From JAUILA01 sp964563925 (GTDB taxonomy: Bacteria; Bacteroidota; Bacteroidia; Cytophagales; Cyclobacteriaceae), in NCBI GenBank assembly GCA_964563925.1, contig CAZLZD010000104.1, positions 1-7,434 of the forward strand: 7,434 nucleotides of DNA, in the 5' to 3' direction. This document shows, in pieces, positions 1 through 5,759 of this stretch. Under the pieces are notes generated by a model. That model did no database searches and was not told the DNA's origin. It saw only the letters and a program-made list of their open reading frames with translations. The position numbers and the translations under genes are program-made. Position 1 is the stretch's first letter. Each line of letters starts with the position of its first letter.

Positions 1-642
1 AATAATATACTTATTAATTCGGGTAACGGATATAGCCTGATGTTATTGCAAATTTATGGGAATATCAGTGTGAAGGACAATTACATATACACCAGAATGA
101 ACGATTTCATCTTTGCATTTACAACTGGTATCTATTACTCCAGTCGGGACCTTGCGAAAGTGGATATTAGAAATAACGAAATAGACACCGATGATGCGGG
201 ATTTCTCATTACCAATTCAGCCGGTCCCCAGGTCGGACCGGTCAATTTCTCAAATAACTCAGTCATGGTGGATTCCGATGCTTTTGGTGTTGCGATTGGT
301 ATTTTTGACTTCAGTGAACAGGAAATTAGTTCAATCTGTATGAAGGACAACAATTTAACGGGAAGAGGATACTGGGCCATTGAATTATCCAGCGCCGCGA
401 CCTATTACCCTGATCTTTTCGGGTATGGCGACATCCATGACATCACTTTTTCCAATAATGACATCAGTGAATTTACTGCTGAATGCAGTGTATTTCCGGT
501 TGAATTGATCGGATTGACATTTTGTCCGAAGGTATATTTTGATACGTCCACAAGAAATATCCGGTATTGCGGAGAGGAAGATCTGGCCGATAAGGGAACA
601 GATAATTCCATCAATACCGGCAATTGTCCAGGCAATTGTTAG
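1..642 (+). CDS. Parallel beta-helix repeat protein, C-terminal part (5' end outside window)
   Basis: The reading frame is open from the first base, so the first ATG (40) is internal and the start lies outside the window; 213 codons are visible. The protein shows a ladder of similar rungs, each a short beta strand followed by Asn-Asn or Asp-Asn and a hydrophobic residue: VKDNYIY, IRNNEID, FSNNSVM, MKDNNLT, FSNNDIS, spaced about 27 to 36 residues, with a further NNI at the very start. Stacked asparagines like these are typical of right-handed parallel beta-helix (pectate-lyase-like) proteins, which are usually secreted carbohydrate-binding, carbohydrate-cleaving or adhesive proteins. The last 50 residues leave the repeat pattern and are richer in cysteine, ending NCPGNC. 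No catalytic residues and no type IX secretion C-terminal domain are recognisable. The fold is fairly sure, but the substrate and enzyme activity cannot be told from this fragment. The stop is TAG at 640-642, followed by a terminator. Confidence 0.75.
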   Translation, partial: NNILINSGNGYSLMLLQIYGNISVKDNYIYTRMNDFIFAFTTGIYYSSRDLAKVDIRNNEIDTDDAGFLITNSAGPQVGPVNFSNNSVMVDSDAFGVAIGIFDFSEQEISSICMKDNNLTGRGYWAIELSSAATYYPDLFGYGDIHDITFSNNDISEFTAECSVFPVELIGLTFCPKVYFDTSTRNIRYCGEEDLADKGTDNSINTGNCPGNC

Positions 643-663
643 AAATCAGTTCGGCTTAGGTTT

Positions 664-694
664 GCGAGGGCCCCGGTTCGGGGCTTTCGCTTTT
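664..694 (+). terminator. Rho-independent terminator of the beta-helix gene
   Basis: A 12-pair stem (664-675 with 679-690, two G-T pairs in the middle, GTT loop) is followed at once by TTTT at 691-694. It lies 22 bp after the beta-helix stop codon. On the other strand the two wobble pairs become A-C mismatches and no T-run follows, so it should work mainly for rightward transcription. It sits directly against the stop codon of the oppositely oriented permease gene. Confidence 0.85.
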
Positions 695-697
695 ACA

Positions 698-3094
698 TCA
701 GGTGCTGCGCAATGTCTCTACCGGATTCTGCCGGGCAGCGAAGTAGGTCTGCAGACCAACCACGGCAAATGCCAGTAAGCCGGACACAATCAGGGCGAAA
801 ACAAAAATCAGTGGATTCAAGGCGCCGTGAAAGGCAAATTCATCCAGCCACTGATTTCCCCCCCACCAGACCAGCGGGATAATTATGAGGTTCGCAATGA
901 GCACAAGCACCATAAAATCCCGGGACAACAAACCCACAATGCGTCCCTCACCGGCACCAAGCACTTTCCGTATACCGATCTCACGGGTCCTGGACACCAC
1001 CATAAACGACACGAGTCCGAGTAATCCAATGACGGCAATAATCACCGTCAGCACAGCGAAAAGAATGAAGACATCCATAAGCCGCTGTTCGTTCCTGTAT
1101 TGGCGGTCAAAATCATCGTCCAGGAAAAAGTATTCAAACGTATAATCCGACAGGTTACCGGCCCAAAGGGAACGGGTCCTCTCCACCAGGTCTTGCGTGT
1201 TCCCTGTTTCAAACCGGACGGCGAAATACCGGCCGCGGCGGGGCGAGTAATCCATGGCCTGGGGCCAGATATTCTCCCGGAGTCCCAGCCCGTGGTAATC
1301 CTTCACCACTCCGATCACCTCCCCTGCCGGCGTGCCGGAAGGAGATACAATTCGTTTGCCAATGGCATTCTGCGGAGTTTGCCAACCCATTTCCCTTACA
1401 GTGGTTTCATTGATGATTAAGCCGTTATCCACATCGCTCTGTCGCTCCGGGTCAAAATTCCTGCCGGCAAGGAGATTGAGTCCCAGTGCCCCGAGATAGT
1501 GTTCATCTACCGCCATGTATTCGGTATCCACCTGTTCGGCATTCTCCCCCTGGTCCTCTGCATAGGCCCATTGACCCAGCCATCCCGGCCGTCCGGGAAG
1601 GGCATTGGTCAGCGTGACCCGGTCGACCCCACTCAACTGCCTCAGGCCCGTTCCTATGCCCTCATAGTAACTACCGGGAACCCGGGTCATATCAAGCACC
1701 AGCACCTGCTCCTTGTCGAATCCAAGGTCCTGTTCCTGCATATAATGAAGCTGTCCGATCACAATGAATGTCGCCATCACCAGGGCGCCGGAGACCGCAA
1801 ACTGAAAAATCACGAGGGTCCGGCGAAGATTTACCCCCCTGCGGTTTGAGCCCATGGTTGTTTTTAATACCTCTGCCGGCCGATAGCCCGAAAGGATGCG
1901 CGAGGGATAGAATCCCGCCAGGAAAGTGATCGCCAGAATCAGGAGCAATGTTCCCGTGAGCATTTGAGGGGTAAGCAATGCTTCCAGTTCGTAGGCCTTG
2001 CCCATCAGAACGTTAAATTGGGGTAATGTCAGGTCGATGAACAATGCCACCAGGGCAAAGGACATTAAGGTGATCACAAATACCTCTACCTGGAACTGCC
2101 AGAATATCAGGCTGCGGGACGATCCAGCAATCTTTCTCAAACCCACTTCCCGGGAACGGTACACCGAGCGGGCCGTGGACAGGTTCACATAATTGATGCA
2201 GGCAAGCAGCAGGACAAAGGCGGCGATGGCCCCGACCAGGTAAACCCGTTCGATGGAGCCCGACGGACCAAATCCGTTTCCCAGGTCGGACCGCAGGTAA
2301 ATGTCCGACAGCGGCTCAAAGCCGACTGAAAAATCAACGCCCATCTTGTCCATAAATTCCCCGATCTGTTCCCGGTACATAGGTCCTGCCTTGGCGGTAA
2401 GCTCTTCTATATCTGCATTCTCCCGAAGTAACACATAGTTGCGTACATTAAAATTTCCCCAACCGCCGGTGTAGGAAAAATCACTGTCCATTTGCTCGTA
2501 GGTACTGAAGGAAACCAGTCCATCAAACTGCATGTGGGAATTGGAGGGTACATTGTCAATGACGCCGGTTACTTCGAAAGACAGCGTATCCTGAAGTGTG
2601 AGTGTTTTACCCAGCGCCGGCGCAGAGCCGAAATACCTTTCCTTCAAATCCCTGGTCAGCACGATGGTATAAGGCGCGGTCAGGGTTTTATCAGGCGAAC
2701 CTTCGATAAAGTCAAACGTAAACATTTGAAAGAATTCCTCGCCGGCAAAGAAAAACGCATGTTCATAACGCTTTCCATCGAAGGCAACCATCATTGACGG
2801 GGGTACCCGCCTGGTATAGACCGCTTGTTCCACTTCGGGATAATTATCTGCAAGTCGCTTTGCCACCGGCCAGCTGTTGGTCTCCATTCCCATTCCGTCC
2901 GGGTTCCGGGTGACTACCTTGAAAATACGGTCCTTCTTTTCGTGAAACTGGTCATAGGACAATTCATCCGTGATGAAAAGCATGATCAGGATGGCGATGG
3001 TAAGCCCCAGGGCTAGCCCAATGATATTTATCAGGGAATATTCCTTGAAACGCCACAGGTTACGAAAGGCTATAGTTATGTAATTCTTCAGCAT
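698..3094 (-). CDS. ABC transporter permease, FtsX/MacB type (eight-helix tandem form)
   Basis: This is a 798-residue inner-membrane protein, complete at both ends. Family knowledge: such permeases work with a separate MacB/LolD-like ATPase and move substrates or mechanical force across the envelope rather than forming a simple pore. Visible layout: TM1 about 21-43, a large MacB-type periplasmic domain about 45-283, three helices near 284-304, 333-354 and 378-397 (first FtsX unit), TM5 about 425-447, a second periplasmic domain about 450-672, and three helices near 675-700, 726-745 and 760-783 (second FtsX unit). The repeated cytoplasmic signatures RSREVGLRKIAGSS (313-326) and SRTREIGIRKVLGAG (701-715) mark the two units, and NPVETLRS closes the chain. 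The start MLKNY is the usual start of the family. Weak AGGA lies only two bases before the ATG. No ATPase, adaptor or outer-membrane partner gene is next to it, so its substrate is unknown. A sigma-54-type promoter candidate lies just upstream. Confidence 0.93.
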   Translation of the reverse strand: MLKNYITIAFRNLWRFKEYSLINIIGLALGLTIAILIMLFITDELSYDQFHEKKDRIFKVVTRNPDGMGMETNSWPVAKRLADNYPEVEQAVYTRRVPPSMMVAFDGKRYEHAFFFAGEEFFQMFTFDFIEGSPDKTLTAPYTIVLTRDLKERYFGSAPALGKTLTLQDTLSFEVTGVIDNVPSNSHMQFDGLVSFSTYEQMDSDFSYTGGWGNFNVRNYVLLRENADIEELTAKAGPMYREQIGEFMDKMGVDFSVGFEPLSDIYLRSDLGNGFGPSGSIERVYLVGAIAAFVLLLACINYVNLSTARSVYRSREVGLRKIAGSSRSLIFWQFQVEVFVITLMSFALVALFIDLTLPQFNVLMGKAYELEALLTPQMLTGTLLLILAITFLAGFYPSRILSGYRPAEVLKTTMGSNRRGVNLRRTLVIFQFAVSGALVMATFIVIGQLHYMQEQDLGFDKEQVLVLDMTRVPGSYYEGIGTGLRQLSGVDRVTLTNALPGRPGWLGQWAYAEDQGENAEQVDTEYMAVDEHYLGALGLNLLAGRNFDPERQSDVDNGLIINETTVREMGWQTPQNAIGKRIVSPSGTPAGEVIGVVKDYHGLGLRENIWPQAMDYSPRRGRYFAVRFETGNTQDLVERTRSLWAGNLSDYTFEYFFLDDDFDRQYRNEQRLMDVFILFAVLTVIIAVIGLLGLVSFMVVSRTREIGIRKVLGAGEGRIVGLLSRDFMVLVLIANLIIIPLVWWGGNQWLDEFAFHGALNPLIFVFALIVSGLLAFAVVGLQTYFAARQNPVETLRST

Positions 3095-3105
3095 ATCCTA
3101 CTGTC

Positions 3106-3121
3106 AGCTAAACAAATGCCA
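3106..3121 (-). promoter_or_regulatory. Candidate sigma-54 (-24/-12) promoter of the permease gene
   Basis: On the minus strand the sequence is TGGCATTTGTTTAGCT. It has the invariant GG and GC with exactly 10 bases between them, the TGGCA block complete, and a GCT end, against the known consensus TGGCACG-N4-TTGCW. It is the only GG-N10-GC arrangement I found in this intergenic region. It lies between the permease start and two upstream dyads, the order expected for activator-dependent sigma-54 promoters. Weak point: the start of transcription would fall near 3095, right next to the ATG, giving an almost leaderless message. Confidence 0.5.
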
Positions 3122-3149
3122 CTCATCAAAATCGGCCATTTCTGAAGAT

Positions 3150-3172
3150 AAAACAAACCCGGCACCTGCCGG
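3150..3172 (-). terminator. Possible terminator of the DUF6624-like gene
   Basis: Read on the minus strand, CCGGC-AGGT-GCCGG is followed by GTTTGTTTT. It lies about 75 bp after the stop of the secreted-protein gene, between the operator-like dyads and the permease promoter. The stem is short but pure G-C, and the T tract is broken by a G. A terminator here would keep the permease under its own promoter. The inverted repeat could instead be a protein-binding site. Confidence 0.35.
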
Positions 3173-3174
3173 TA

Positions 3175-3190
3175 TGTCCATTCATGGGTA
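3175..3190. promoter_or_regulatory. Second, imperfect operator-like dyad (proximal site)
   Basis: TGTCCA-TTCA-TGGGTA keeps the left arm of the neighbouring perfect dyad exactly and four of six bases of the right arm, with the same 4-base spacer. The two dyad centres are 21 bp apart, two turns of the helix, so two dimers would sit on the same face of the DNA. It lies about 88 bp upstream of the predicted transcription start. Confidence 0.45.
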
Positions 3191-3195
3191 AAGGG

Positions 3196-3211
3196 TGTCC
3201 AAAAATGGACA
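3196..3211. promoter_or_regulatory. Perfect operator-like dyad TGTCCA-N4-TGGACA (distal site)
   Basis: TGTCCA and TGGACA form perfect 6-base inverted arms around AAAA. The centre is about 108 bp upstream of the predicted sigma-54 transcription start. This distance is typical of binding sites for NtrC-family activators. The site is intergenic, and the same half-sites recur in a second dyad 21 bp nearer the promoter. The protein that binds it is not in the window. Confidence 0.55.
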
Positions 3212-3245
3212 TTTTAATGAAGCGTGCGAGCTATTCCAGGCAGGC

Positions 3246-4202
3246 TTAATCCAGCAACAGTATTTTCCCTTTGCGCCAGGGCTGACCGGACAAATGCATA
3301 TCGATCCCTGTTTGACGGGAACAGGTAATCAGTGCATTCCAAAGGCTGACCGGCCGCATGGACAATTTTGCACGGCGTACATTCACCCGCTCCAGGCTGT
3401 CGGCCGGAATATCGGTAAGGATCCCGTAACCTGCAGATTTGTCTGTCACCCTATGATACCAGTCTTCAATCAATCCTAATGAACCGGGTGCAATCTCCCC
3501 CCTGTTCAGAGCCCGGAGCAGCGCCGGTCTCATGTTAATAAATAGGGTGTCACGGGCATTGTAGCGTTGGGATATGGAATTATGATGAGAAAGGATAGTG
3601 GACATCCACATTTCATTTCCGACCAGTTTCTCCCCGGGATACCCGTAGTGCTGCAGGATAGAAGCCAGATGCCTCATCTGAATTTCACTATGCGGTGCGA
3701 AGCGCTTCTCAGCATACCGGTCCTGGGCATCAGAGGAAAAAGTGAAGAGTGCGCCAAGCGCCTTCCATTGATCTTTTCTGAACATACGTTTCACGGTTTT
3801 TACCAGGTGAGGGTCATAACTGACCCTGCCAGACCATCCCGCGGCATATTTCATAGTCCGTTTCCACGCATCCGTTTTACGGTACCTGTCGAAGACCGCG
3901 TGACGACCGAGTGATTTGCGGGACCATCCCTGCCGGATACCGGCCCGCATCCAGGCAAAGGCAAGCGAGTCATAACCTTGCAGGGCGGCTGCCTGGGCCG
4001 CCACCTGGTAGTCCCGCAGAAAGACAAACGAATAATCAGAAAAGATCCCCGTAAATTCCCGCACGGCAGTTGTTATATCATTTTCGATCAGGTGTTGCTC
4101 CGCCTGGTGTATGCGTGAATGGTAATTTGCATAATCCTGGCTGTAGGAGAGACCAGGAAAAGCTGTCAGCAAAAACAGGCAATACAGGATTCGTGTGCAC
4201 AT
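3246..4202 (-). CDS. Secreted protein of unknown function, DUF6624-like C-terminal half
   Basis: I do not recognise a characterised function. With the start at 4202 the product has 318 residues and opens with a clean signal peptide: Arg4, a hydrophobic core to about residue 17, and a likely signal peptidase I site after SYS (residue 21, before QDY). No lipobox is present. Residues 22-120 are helical and TPR-like, with the phrase HAVFDRYRKTDAWKR, which resembles the linker often seen after such repeats. The C-terminal half has His-His (206-207), then GEIAPGSLGLIEDW (235-248) and YGI (259-261); this order resembles DUF6624 proteins of Bacteroidota. The assignment is from memory of the pattern and is tentative. 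The frame stays open up to 4319, but the longer starts would overlap the divergent MscS gene or bury the signal peptide behind a basic stretch, so 4202 is preferred. No Shine-Dalgarno is visible. It is probably a separate unit from the permease 151 bp downstream. Confidence 0.65.
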   Translation of the reverse strand: MCTRILYCLFLLTAFPGLSYSQDYANYHSRIHQAEQHLIENDITTAVREFTGIFSDYSFVFLRDYQVAAQAAALQGYDSLAFAWMRAGIRQGWSRKSLGRHAVFDRYRKTDAWKRTMKYAAGWSGRVSYDPHLVKTVKRMFRKDQWKALGALFTFSSDAQDRYAEKRFAPHSEIQMRHLASILQHYGYPGEKLVGNEMWMSTILSHHNSISQRYNARDTLFINMRPALLRALNRGEIAPGSLGLIEDWYHRVTDKSAGYGILTDIPADSLERVNVRRAKLSMRPVSLWNALITCSRQTGIDMHLSGQPWRKGKILLLD

Positions 4203-4283
4203 AAAGGATGATTCTAACAGTTTTCTCTTAGTTTTACAGCTCCAGCGACTAATTCTCATCAAACAGACCCGCATAAAGCACCA
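4203..4283. promoter_or_regulatory. Divergent promoter region between the secreted-protein gene and the MscS gene
   Basis: These 81 bp separate two genes transcribed away from each other, so promoters for both must lie here or inside the neighbouring reading frames. On the minus strand TAGAAT (+ strand 4211-4216) with a poor -35-like TGTAAA 16 bp upstream is the best match, but it would place the transcript start almost at the ATG. No clear promoter was found for the rightward gene, and no Shine-Dalgarno for either. Confidence 0.3.
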
Positions 4284-5210
4284 ATGGATGTAAACATAAT
4301 TGAATGGATCGAGGAACACTGGATGATCGCACCCACCATCCAGCGTAAGATCTTTTACAGCCTGTTGGTTTTGCTTGTCCTCTCCCTGCTTCGGTACCTG
4401 GCAAATAAGTTGGTTTTCAAAACCATTCCGGATGTAAAGGTGCGGTATATCTGGAGGAACGGGATTAAGAATACCTACTACATCCTGGTTATCCTGATCA
4501 TTTTCACGATCTGGATGGAGAATATAAGCTCACTGGCCACTTTCCTGGGGCTGGTCAGTGCCGGACTTGCCATCGCCCTGCAATCACCCATTGTAAACCT
4601 TGCCGGGTACCTGTTCATAATTATCAGGAAACCGTTTGAAGTGGGTGACCGGATTCAGATCGGGGAGCATGCCGGAGATGTCATTGATATCCGGTTTTTC
4701 CAGTTTACCATTAATGAAATCGGTAACTGGGTGGATGCCGATCAAAGTACAGGTCGAATTATACACATTCCGAACGGACAGGTATTTTCGATCAGCCAGG
4801 CCAACTATAACCAGGGATTTACCCATATCTGGCATGAGATCGGTGTGATGGTCACCTTTGAAAGCAACTGGAAAAAGGCCAGGGAGATTCTGGAGAATAT
4901 CATTAACACCCACGCGGATCAGCTGTCAGACCGTGCGGAGCAACGTCTGCTTGAAGCATCAAAGAAATTTATGATCTTTTACAGCCAGCTTACGCCATTC
5001 GTTTATATAAAAGTACTCGACAGCGGGGTAATGCTGACCATTCGCTACCTGACACTGCCGAAAAGGAAGCGTATCACCGAACATAAGATCTGGGAAGACA
5101 TCCTGGATCAGTTTGCAGAACAGGACGATGTGGACTTCGCCTATCCTACCCAGCGAATCTATTATAACCTGAAAGAGGGAAAAAAAGGAGCGCGGGCAGA
5201 GGATTCCTAG
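4284..5210 (+). CDS. Small-conductance mechanosensitive ion channel, MscS family
   Basis: The 308-residue product is close in size to the classic MscS. The family forms heptameric inner-membrane channels that open when membrane tension rises and release solutes during hypo-osmotic shock. Visible parts: TM1 about 22-40, TM2 about 62-79, and the pore-lining TM3 about 83-114 with the small-residue pattern GLVSAGLAIALQ followed by NLAGYL. Then comes the beta domain, with KPFEVGDRIQIG (116-127), GDVIDI (131-136) and HIPNG (161-165), all strong MscS signatures. The C-terminal alpha/beta domain ends with FAYPTQRIYY (285-294), also typical. A short Lys/Glu-rich tail follows. The start at 4284 gives a normal N-terminus with no signal peptide. 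The gene is divergent from the secreted-protein gene, and its TAG stop overlaps the stop of the convergent DUF6090-type gene by four bases. Confidence 0.95.
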   Translation: MDVNIIEWIEEHWMIAPTIQRKIFYSLLVLLVLSLLRYLANKLVFKTIPDVKVRYIWRNGIKNTYYILVILIIFTIWMENISSLATFLGLVSAGLAIALQSPIVNLAGYLFIIIRKPFEVGDRIQIGEHAGDVIDIRFFQFTINEIGNWVDADQSTGRIIHIPNGQVFSISQANYNQGFTHIWHEIGVMVTFESNWKKAREILENIINTHADQLSDRAEQRLLEASKKFMIFYSQLTPFVYIKVLDSGVMLTIRYLTLPKRKRITEHKIWEDILDQFAEQDDVDFAYPTQRIYYNLKEGKKGARAEDS

Positions 5211-5708
5211 CCCAGCCTGTCTAACTCATCCAGGATAGCCTGCTTTAATACTTCCACATCTTCCAGTGAACCATCGCTCCAAAAGATTATGCGGTTCTGG
5301 ATATGGATCATTCCAATCACCAGGGGCTCCAGCTCAGGCCTTGACTTCATCCGCTCAAGAATTGCCTGGATATCAATATNNNNNNNNNNNNNNNNNNNNN
5401 NNNNNNNNNNNNNNNNNNNNNNNNNNNNNNNNNNNNNNNNNNNNNNNNNNNNNNNNNNNNNNNNNNNNNNNNNNNNNNNGGCGAAATTCGTAGTCACTCG
5501 AATCACGCCTGAGGTCGAGCAGCAAACTTTCGTAATACGTCCGTTCAAGATTACGGTCCTTCCGTTGTTCGTTCAGGTTATTTACCTCCAGGGCGATTAA
5601 TATCCCGATGACTACCAGGAGAATCTCCCCAATGGCATAGGGGATGTACTTGCGCAGCCTTCCCTGTCCGGCAATGGATGCCCGCATCTTTTTAAATAAA
5701 ATGAGCAT
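5207..5708 (-). CDS. DUF6090-type membrane protein, interrupted by an assembly gap
   Basis: Only the two ends are readable. The N-terminal 76 residues (5481-5708) carry a basic start and one membrane helix in the phrase YAIGEILLVVIGILIALEVN (residues 24-43), followed by NLNEQRKDRN. This is the hallmark of the DUF6090 family, common in Bacteroidota, with no known function. The C-terminal 56 residues (about 5210-5377) contain IQNRIIFWSDGSLEDVEVL and end DELDRLG, which fits the helical C-terminus of such proteins. The two parts are in different frames across the 100 N, because the true gap length is unknown. Family proteins are usually around 240-260 residues, so roughly 100 or more residues are probably missing. 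I treat it as an intact gene with a sequencing gap, not a pseudogene; a real frameshift cannot be excluded. Its TAG stop shares CTAG with the MscS gene. Confidence 0.7.
5380..5479. other. Assembly gap (100 N)
   Basis: Exactly 100 unknown bases, the customary placeholder for a scaffold gap of unknown length. It falls inside the DUF6090-type gene. Frame bookkeeping on both sides needs a true length divisible by three, and 100 is not. Confidence 0.98.
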
Positions 5709-5723
5709 AACCCTGAATATAAA

Positions 5724-5755
5724 GAAAAACCGGTAATGTACTTACCGGTCTTTTC
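5724..5755. terminator. Bidirectional rho-independent terminator after the M28 peptidase gene
   Basis: ACCGGTAA (5729-5736) and TTACCGGT (5742-5749) form a perfect 8-pair stem with a 5-base loop. It is flanked by an A-rich tract on the left and CTTTTC on the right, so either strand gives a stem followed by T's. Leftward it ends the peptidase transcript, whose stop codon is at 5760-5762. It fills most of the 51 bp spacer to the DUF6090-type gene. Confidence 0.85.
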
Positions 5756-5759
5756 CTAA

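Noticed and set aside
539..778. Plus-strand open frame of 79 codons running past the beta-helix stop
   Set aside because: It overlaps the end of the beta-helix gene in another frame, reads straight through the strong terminator and into the 3' end of the permease gene, and resembles nothing known.
827..3016. Numerous plus-strand open frames of 63-116 codons opposite the permease gene
   Set aside because: They are shadows of a clearly coding minus-strand gene, their translations show no family pattern, and they have no plausible start signals.
3598..3609. Palindrome GTGGA-CA-TCCAC as a possible further operator copy
   Set aside because: It lies inside a coding region, its arms are in the opposite order to the TGTCCA-N4-TGGACA dyads, and the spacer differs.
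4211..4238. TAGAAT with TGTAAA as a promoter for the secreted-protein gene
   Set aside because: The -35 match is only three of six, and the start would fall on the ATG; not strong enough for its own entry.
4203..4319. Longer N-terminus (39 extra residues) for the secreted protein
   Set aside because: It would overlap the start of the MscS gene and place a Cys-, Lys- and Arg-rich stretch before an otherwise perfect signal peptide.
4584..4913. Minus-strand open frame of 109 codons within the MscS gene
   Set aside because: It is antisense to the conserved pore and beta domain of MscS, which explains the open frame.
5207..5708. Calling the DUF6090-type gene a pseudogene because its halves are in different frames
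   Set aside because: The frame change coincides with a 100 N placeholder of unknown true length, so the evidence points to assembly and not decay.
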